Positions 58,800 through 64,000 of a stretch of DNA of 64,000 nucleotides are shown one piece after another. The position numbers and the translations under genes are program-made. Position 1 is the stretch's first letter, and each line of letters opens with the position of its first letter. The stretch comes from Haematococcus lacustris (taxonomy: Eukaryota > Chlorophyta > Chlorophyceae > Chlamydomonadales > Haematococcaceae): contig JASKMD010000024.1 of NCBI GenBank assembly GCA_030144725.1, positions 7,498,932-7,562,931 of the forward strand, written 5' to 3'. The notes beneath the pieces were generated by a model. It was not told the origin of the DNA and did no database searches. It saw nothing but the letters and a program-made list of their open reading frames with translations.

Positions 58800-59096
58800 G
58801 TTTGATCTAGCCTAGCCTGGCCGTTGGGGGTAGTTGCCTTGTCTTGCCTCCCTTGTCTAGCTGGGCCTCCTAGTAGGCAGGTGGTGGGGACGCTAAGGAC
58901 GCCTTTTGAGCTTTGTGCCTTGTCCTTGCTGTTTGTCGCCTAGTGCAGTCCGGGTAGAGTGTGGCAGACCAGACAAGCGCTAGACCTCCCCTTGTACCCC
59001 CTTTGTGCCCATGAGGGCTGTTTGCTCTGTGTGAGCGTGTGTTGCCCCAGACAGTGTGACGGTGGCCCTGCCACTGGTGCTGTAATGCCCCTCTCT

Positions 59097-59821
59097 CTGC
59101 CACACTAACACACCTGGGAACCCCGAGTGTAAAGAGGGTTTGACGTCCTCCAAACCAGTACCACTCTCAGTTGCAGTTAGCCCGCCGCAACACTCCTCTA
59201 CTCTCCCCGCGAAGTTTGAGGTTGAGACCACGGCAATGAGGCTCTCTGTATCCTTTTGTAATCGATCTCTGTAGCCTTGGTATGATATTGGCTACACGCG
59301 TCATGTCCGGGTTCCATGCTCATATTTCAAAGATGTCAAGCTGGTTACACATGTAGACAAGGTCAGTCGGTTATGTTTAGCGCACAACACGAGCAAGGCA
59401 AGCATATCCAAGCAATGTGTTTTCGGGAAGGCATTAGCTACGTCATGTGACGCATAACAGCATATCAGGAGGCATACGTGATGGTGACGAGAACAGCCAG
59501 GACAACAACGCACGTCGAGAGGGGCCGTCATGAGAGGGGCCATCAACCCTCGCATACAAACATTAATAAAGCAGACAAAACGTGCAAGGGCAAGAGCCGT
59601 ACAAGGGCAAGAGCCGGGCAAGGGCAGCTCACGGTGAGCACAAAGGAAGGCAAGGTCGGCCGGCTATGTGAAGCCCACAGCACCTGTCACGAGCAAGGCA
59701 GGCTCATCCAATCAATGTCTATGACAAGCCAGGCCAGTCTAGCATGTTGTGTGGGAGTTACCAACCTCAACATTGGTAACAAACAAAACACAGAACATGG
59801 AACAGAGCATGCAAAAAATGT
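59097..59821. other. Spacer between the two tail-to-tail L1-like copies
   Basis: No gene is recognised. Short local duplications occur: AAGGGCAAGAGCC repeated near 59586-59620, and a degenerate block (GGTTATGTTTAGCGCACAAC... near 59367; GGCTATGTGAAGCCCACAGC... near 59660). Confidence 0.4.
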
Positions 59822-62407
59822 TGCTTCTGTTTGAACGCGATTTGAACGCCTGACCTTGGCCTTACTAAAGCCACGCTCTACCAGAGAGAGAGAGGGGCAT
59901 TACAGCACCAGTGGCAGGGCCACCGTCACACTGTCTGGGGCAACACACGCTCACACAGAGCAAACAGCCCTCATGGGCACAAAGGGGGTACAAGGGGAGG
60001 TCTAGCGCTTGTCTGGTCTGCCACACTCTACCCGGACTGCACTAGGCGACAAACAGCAAGGACAAGGCACAAAGCTCAAAAGGCGTCCTTAGCGTCCCCA
60101 CCACCTGCCTACTAGGAGGCCCAGCTAGACAAGGGAGGCAAGACAAGGCAACTACCCCCAACGGCCAGGCTAGGCTAGATCAAACTCAGTCCAAATCAAC
60201 AGGTAGCATGTCCTCTATGGCTGGAATGTCAGGCAGGTGGGTGCGTAGCTGCCTGGCTTGGCCGTCACCATGGGTGCAAATGAAAGGGTGATTGTGAGGA
60301 ATGGAGTTCCCAGCAGGCCAGTTGTGGGGGATGGTGTGTAATGCAACAAAGTCCTGCACTTGAGACCAGAAGTCGCCTACAACATAGCGGCACACTCTGT
60401 CACGGAGGGACAAGGCAGGGGTGGCATCAGGTAGGGCGTCAGCCAAATGCCAAAGCTCATCCAAGGAGGTTTGTCTTAAGGCATGGGCTTCAGCATGGTC
60501 CCTAGCAGCTAGTAGCCGTGCCCACCATACCCGCCGACCGCGCCACATGGCTCCCAATGCAGCCAAGCAGACCACATCCCACACCCCCTGGTGGACATGG
60601 GTGGTGCAAGGTGACATGGCCAGCCAGACATGCGCAGTGTGGAGGTGAACAGCAGGGGGCAAGGCTCGGCGCAGTTCGCGCACTACGGCACAGGCTAGGG
60701 GGCAGTCCCAAAAAGTGTGGCGCCTCATGGCACTGCCTTGAGCATCAGCCCTGGCCTGCCCTTGGAGAGAGGGATCTCGCGTAGGCTCCCAGCCGCATGG
60801 GCAAGCCATGCCGATGTTGAGACCCCCCGCACAAGGGACCCCGTTGACTGCTAGCCGCCACATGACCTCCTTTGAAGAGTTCAGCCAGGGTAGCTTCCAT
60901 AGGGTGGGGACGCGTGAGGCAAGCCAGGCCTCCCCTTGAGCTTGAGTGGCGGGGGGTGAGGAGGGGAGTGGTAGATGGGGGGCGGAGGTAGGTGTAGGGG
61001 GAGGGGACCACATCCCGGCCAGAGCGTCCTTGACAAACCGAGCGTTGGCTTCCGCCCGCAGCATGGTGACCGGCTCCATGAGCACCCGGGTGAAGCACTT
61101 GACCGTAGCACCCTCAAGGATGGGGATAGGGGAGGGGGCTGGGGCCCTGCCCGTGGGGGGGGCCTTAGGCAACCAACCTAGCCGGTCCATCACCATGGCT
61201 ACTGCCACCCTTTGCAGGGCTTGGGGGTCCGTTGGGGCTGGCAAGGGAGCTTGCCGTGCCACCTCTTGCTGCCAACCGGTGGGCAGGCGGGCCCACATGG
61301 CGAAGAGGCCTGTAGCGCAGCGGGCTGGATTGGCTCGAACGGCCACAGCTATGCTCCTAGCAACCTGTTCCTCCCCCCACACCGCCCGCTGCCACTCCCT
61401 GGACCCCACCCTGCCCCCCCGGCCCGCTGGCTGAGTGACCCGGCAGAGGTGGAGGAGGCTGCTGAGGTTGGTGAGGGAGGGGATGGCTGCCAGCTCTTGA
61501 AAGCCTGTGGTAGCCCACTCTGCCACCCACTGCAAAGCTTGAGCCCCCGCCTGCTGTGGGAAGGGGGCATGGGGCTGCTGGGCGTCCTCCATGGCCAGCA
61601 ACGGGTTGCCCCACACTGGGATATGGCTGCATGCTGGCCCAACTGGCAGCGGCAGCTCCGGCGTGAGGTCTGCTGGGCATCCCAACCCGCGGAGGGCTGC
61701 CACAATGCGCCGTAGGAGGCCAGGCAGGCCAGCTTCTGGGAGGTTGCCGCTCACGCCTGGCTTGGCCCGGGCTAGGGCTAGGAGGTGGAAGGCAGGGTGG
61801 AGGTGGGGGCTGGCGGTGAGGAGGATGAGGGGAGTGAGGGACATCCACGCCGCCCGATGAGGCGGGCGCTGCAAGCGCTGCAGCTGGTTGCGTAGGTGGC
61901 GTTGCCTGCCGGGAGTGGCTGCTTGCATGGCTGCTTGCAACTCCCGGCGCCGGCGGACCTGCATGGGCTGCAGGGGGAGGCCATCACAGGCCAGGAACCC
62001 CAGCAGCTTGCACGCCCACACCGCATGGCGGGCCAGCATGTGTTGCTTCCATGGCAGGAGGCCAAACCCCCCCTGGCTGGGCGCCCCGGACAGGAGCAGG
62101 CCTGGGACCCCGGGCATGGGGCTGCGGGTGCTGCTGTCTGGTGGGACCCCCCTATCTACCAGCTTCTGGGAGGCTGAGGTGATGCGCTGCAGGAGGGGAG
62201 GGGGGGGGAGGCCCATAAACTCCCCGTGAAACAGGAAGCGACTAACGGCAAACGTGGAGGCCGCTAGGCCCCTTCCCATGGCTGACATGTGCAAGCGGGC
62301 CAGCTTAGTGAAGGAGTGCTCTACCCCATCAATCAGCCTTGTCCAAATGGAAGTGGTGTGTGGTACATCATCAGTGTCACTAACCCTACCAACTGAGCTA
62401 TAGAAGC
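59822..62407 (-). pseudogene. tRNA-Thr(AGU)-like gene split by an L1-like insertion
   Basis: The 5' part on the minus strand is 62407-62386 (GCTTCTATAGCTCAGTTGG..., acceptor stem and A box). The 3' part is 59883-59822, with anticodon stem-loop TGGCTTTAGTAAGGCCA (anticodon AGU), the B-box-like GCGTTCAAATC and a matching acceptor end AGAAGC. A T6 run, the usual Pol III terminator, follows at about 59813-59808. The duplicated TGGTAG (59878-59883 and 62386-62391) is the target duplication, so the break falls in the D-loop. The 3' half contains a second B-box-like GCGTTCAAAC in tandem and an extra 4-5 nt, so even before insertion it may have been a tRNA pseudogene or tRNA-derived SINE. Confidence 0.7.
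59884..62379 (-). mobile_element. 5'-truncated L1-like copy, inverted relative to the full element
   Basis: Reverse complement of about 56606-59096 of the full element. The coded C-terminal 702 residues (62294-60186) are identical, and the 3' region ends in a slightly longer (CT)n tail. The 5' end is joined to the tRNA part through six extra bases (GGTTAG). The target duplication TGGTAG flanks it. The arrangement is 3' end to 3' end with about 790 bp between the two tails. Confidence 0.93.
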
Positions 62408-64000
62408 TGTTTAGGACACTGGATGCACGACGAGTGTCGGAGGTAAATCAACAGAGGTGAATTAACTGTCAGCAGATGTACTGCAAGCAGTAATAACACC
62501 GCACGTACACCCCTGAGACCTGCCCGCACCCATGATACGCACGCCACACTGCTAGCACCATGTACCGCAACAAGAAGCAATCAAGGAGGTGCACTGGTGA
62601 CGGAGCGAAGCGCGTGGTTCGACACGGTGGCTAGCGCACGCTGTGGGTGGCAAGCAATGACACGACCGTGCCGCTGAAAAGAAGGTTCTTTGTCTTATAA
62701 TGTTGAGAGTGAGAAACGCTGAGGTGGTGTCACAGCAAAACAACACTGCTCCTAAGGCGGTTTGAACGCCATTTAGCTACAGATAGAAATCAAGCACATA
62801 TGAACAGAGCCATGTGTAATGTGCATCATGATGAATGGTGTATTAGCTATATCAATGTGTTGATACTATCCAGGCATCTCGGTTGACGTGCAATGACCAT
62901 AACATAAGGTGATACGTGTAGTTAGGACAATTAGCCCAGCCGTGTATACTCACCGTCCCCACCCCAGTGATGTGCTGTTGTCTCACCTTGCTTTGCTTTG
63001 TTGGTTGGACGAGTGTTGTCCCCACACAACGCGCCTGCCACCGCAGCGAGCCCACCTGCAGGGAGTACACCTGCTAGGATGTGGATTGCCACTGCAGCCA
63101 CTGTTGCTGAAAGGTTGCAGCCGCAGCCACAGCTAGGTCATGGCCTGCGTGTGCCGCCCCTACCAGCTGCTGCGAAGGGGGCGCATCCGCTACGTACTCG
63201 CCCAGCTGGCTTTTCTGAGCTGCTGACGGGTGGTCTAGGCCTGAGCAGAACCCTCCAAATCCCTTCATATGCAAGAGCCGCTGCTCCTCAACCGGGTCTT
63301 GGACATGTGATAGTGCCAGGCTGGCAACAATTCCACCCTATTCCTGTGGAATGCCAGCTCAAGGAACCTGCTGAGTGCTTCTAGTTGTGCATGATGTGCC
63401 TTGCTGAAGTCTCTGGCCCGTAGCATGGTATTAAGAATGAGGGGAGTAGAGAGTTGGTTGGCCTGGGCCGGGCTGGGCTGCTTGGGTGGGGGCAAGGGGC
63501 TAGTGGGAAGGGGTGTTGGTGAAAAGCCAAGCTAGGTTGAGCAGCGTAGGCATCTGAGCTGCCCAAGTGGTAACTGCCAGGGACAACTGAACTGAGCGGA
63601 GGACATGAAAATGCAGCCATTGACTACCTGTCCTCCTTGGCGCCTTGGACGATAGGCTTCCCTCACACACGAGTCAGGCTGACCCTGGAGGGAGTGTAGA
63701 GCAGGGAAGGGTAGGTTGATGTGGGCTATTGAGAGGTGGTGAGGTGACTGGCGTCACCAGTTGTGGGTGGAGCCCTGAGGGGTGGGGAGGGGGCAGGGGG
63801 AGGGAGTGTCGCCCAGCATTCTGGCGTTTTAGTCATGCCATCGACGCATTCCCTACATCCTCGTGTTGCGCCCTGCACCATCGGCAACCTTCTGCGGCAT
63901 TCAAAGTCGGGCTTTGGCTGTGTGCACCAATGGCCGACGATGCAGCGCACCAGCCGAGGTGACCTGTGCCCGCCCTGGAAACTTCCATATGACCAACAAC
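62408..64000. other. Right end of the window without a recognised gene
   Basis: Several short frames (for example plus 62998-63384) have no recognisable domain. GGCGGTTTGAACGCC at about 62756 is a perfect inverted repeat and resembles the B-box of the tRNA-like gene near 59833. The only dispersed repeat noted is at 63678-63752. Confidence 0.35.
63678..63752 (+). repeat. Dispersed 75-bp repeat, copy B
   Basis: Same orientation as 50626-50700, two mismatches. It is too short and featureless to classify; it may be the end of a longer family whose other parts are not in this window. Confidence 0.85.

Larger units (their letters stand above)
51478..59096 (+). mobile_element. L1-like non-LTR retrotransposon, apparently intact coding capacity
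   Basis: Two overlapping open frames (ORF1 51478-54033, ORF2 54015-58799) are followed by about 300 bp of 3' region ending in CCCCTCTCTCTG, a short (CT)n tail. The end is placed by comparison with the inverted copy at 59884-62379. The 5' untranslated region lies left of 51478 but its border is unknown, and I found no target duplication. APE endonuclease plus RT and no visible RNase H put it in the L1-like group. Confidence 0.9.

Noticed and set aside
62998..63384. 128-residue plus-strand frame near the right end
   Set aside because: Low-complexity composition and no recognisable motif.

Overview
The window is nuclear DNA of a eukaryote, most likely a flagellated chlorophycean green alga. It is GC-rich. 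Host genes are broken into many short exons with GT-AG introns and an occasional GC-AG intron. It holds a ciliary transition-zone gene of the CC2D2A type, a mitochondrial TIM44 gene, a haem NO-binding/cyclic-nucleotide phosphodiesterase fusion, Ty1/copia and L1-like retrotransposons and two Fanzor (eukaryotic TnpB-like RNA-guided nuclease) copies. I cannot name the species.

Layout. 1-1006 (minus): the end of an unrecognised spliced gene that leaves the window. 1444-11556 (minus): Fanzor copy 1. Its coding exons, once two later insertions are set aside, keep one reading frame from 11556 to 1592 (769 codons including stop). The insertions are a Ty1/copia element (4181-10109, TSD CCTGC) and a 597-bp element (10226-10822, 12-bp TSD). 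Its last intron is almost pure GGTCA pentamer array. 12925-28265 (minus): a CC2D2A homologue. 29801-30160 (plus): a small basic coiled-coil protein behind a 60-bp C-rich minisatellite. 31301-34164 (plus): TIM44 in seven phase-consistent exons, one followed by a GC-AG intron. 34713-45114 (plus): 26 phase-consistent exons encoding about 1540 residues, HNOB + HNOBA + helix + class I PDE. 46240-46608 (minus): a non-LTR retrotransposon remnant. 46621-49875 (minus): Fanzor copy 2, 5'-truncated and broken, with the same intron swollen to 1.8 kb and divided into a GGTCA block and a GGGCA block. 51478-59096 (plus): an apparently intact L1-like element with ORF1 and ORF2. 59884-62379 (minus): a nearly identical 5'-truncated copy of the same element, tail to tail, inside the D-arm of a tRNA-Thr(AGU)-like gene. 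62408-64000: no gene recognised.

The best candidates for something new are (a) the Fanzor family: an intron made of a branch-point-like pentamer array at the same codon in both copies, plus a conserved noncoding block after the stop codon that ends abruptly and could hold the guide RNA and element end; and (b) the single-gene NO-sensor/phosphodiesterase fusion, which would couple haem-gas sensing to cyclic nucleotide breakdown instead of synthesis. Host genes and mobile elements show no operon logic; the region is a patchwork of single-copy genes and recent insertions.
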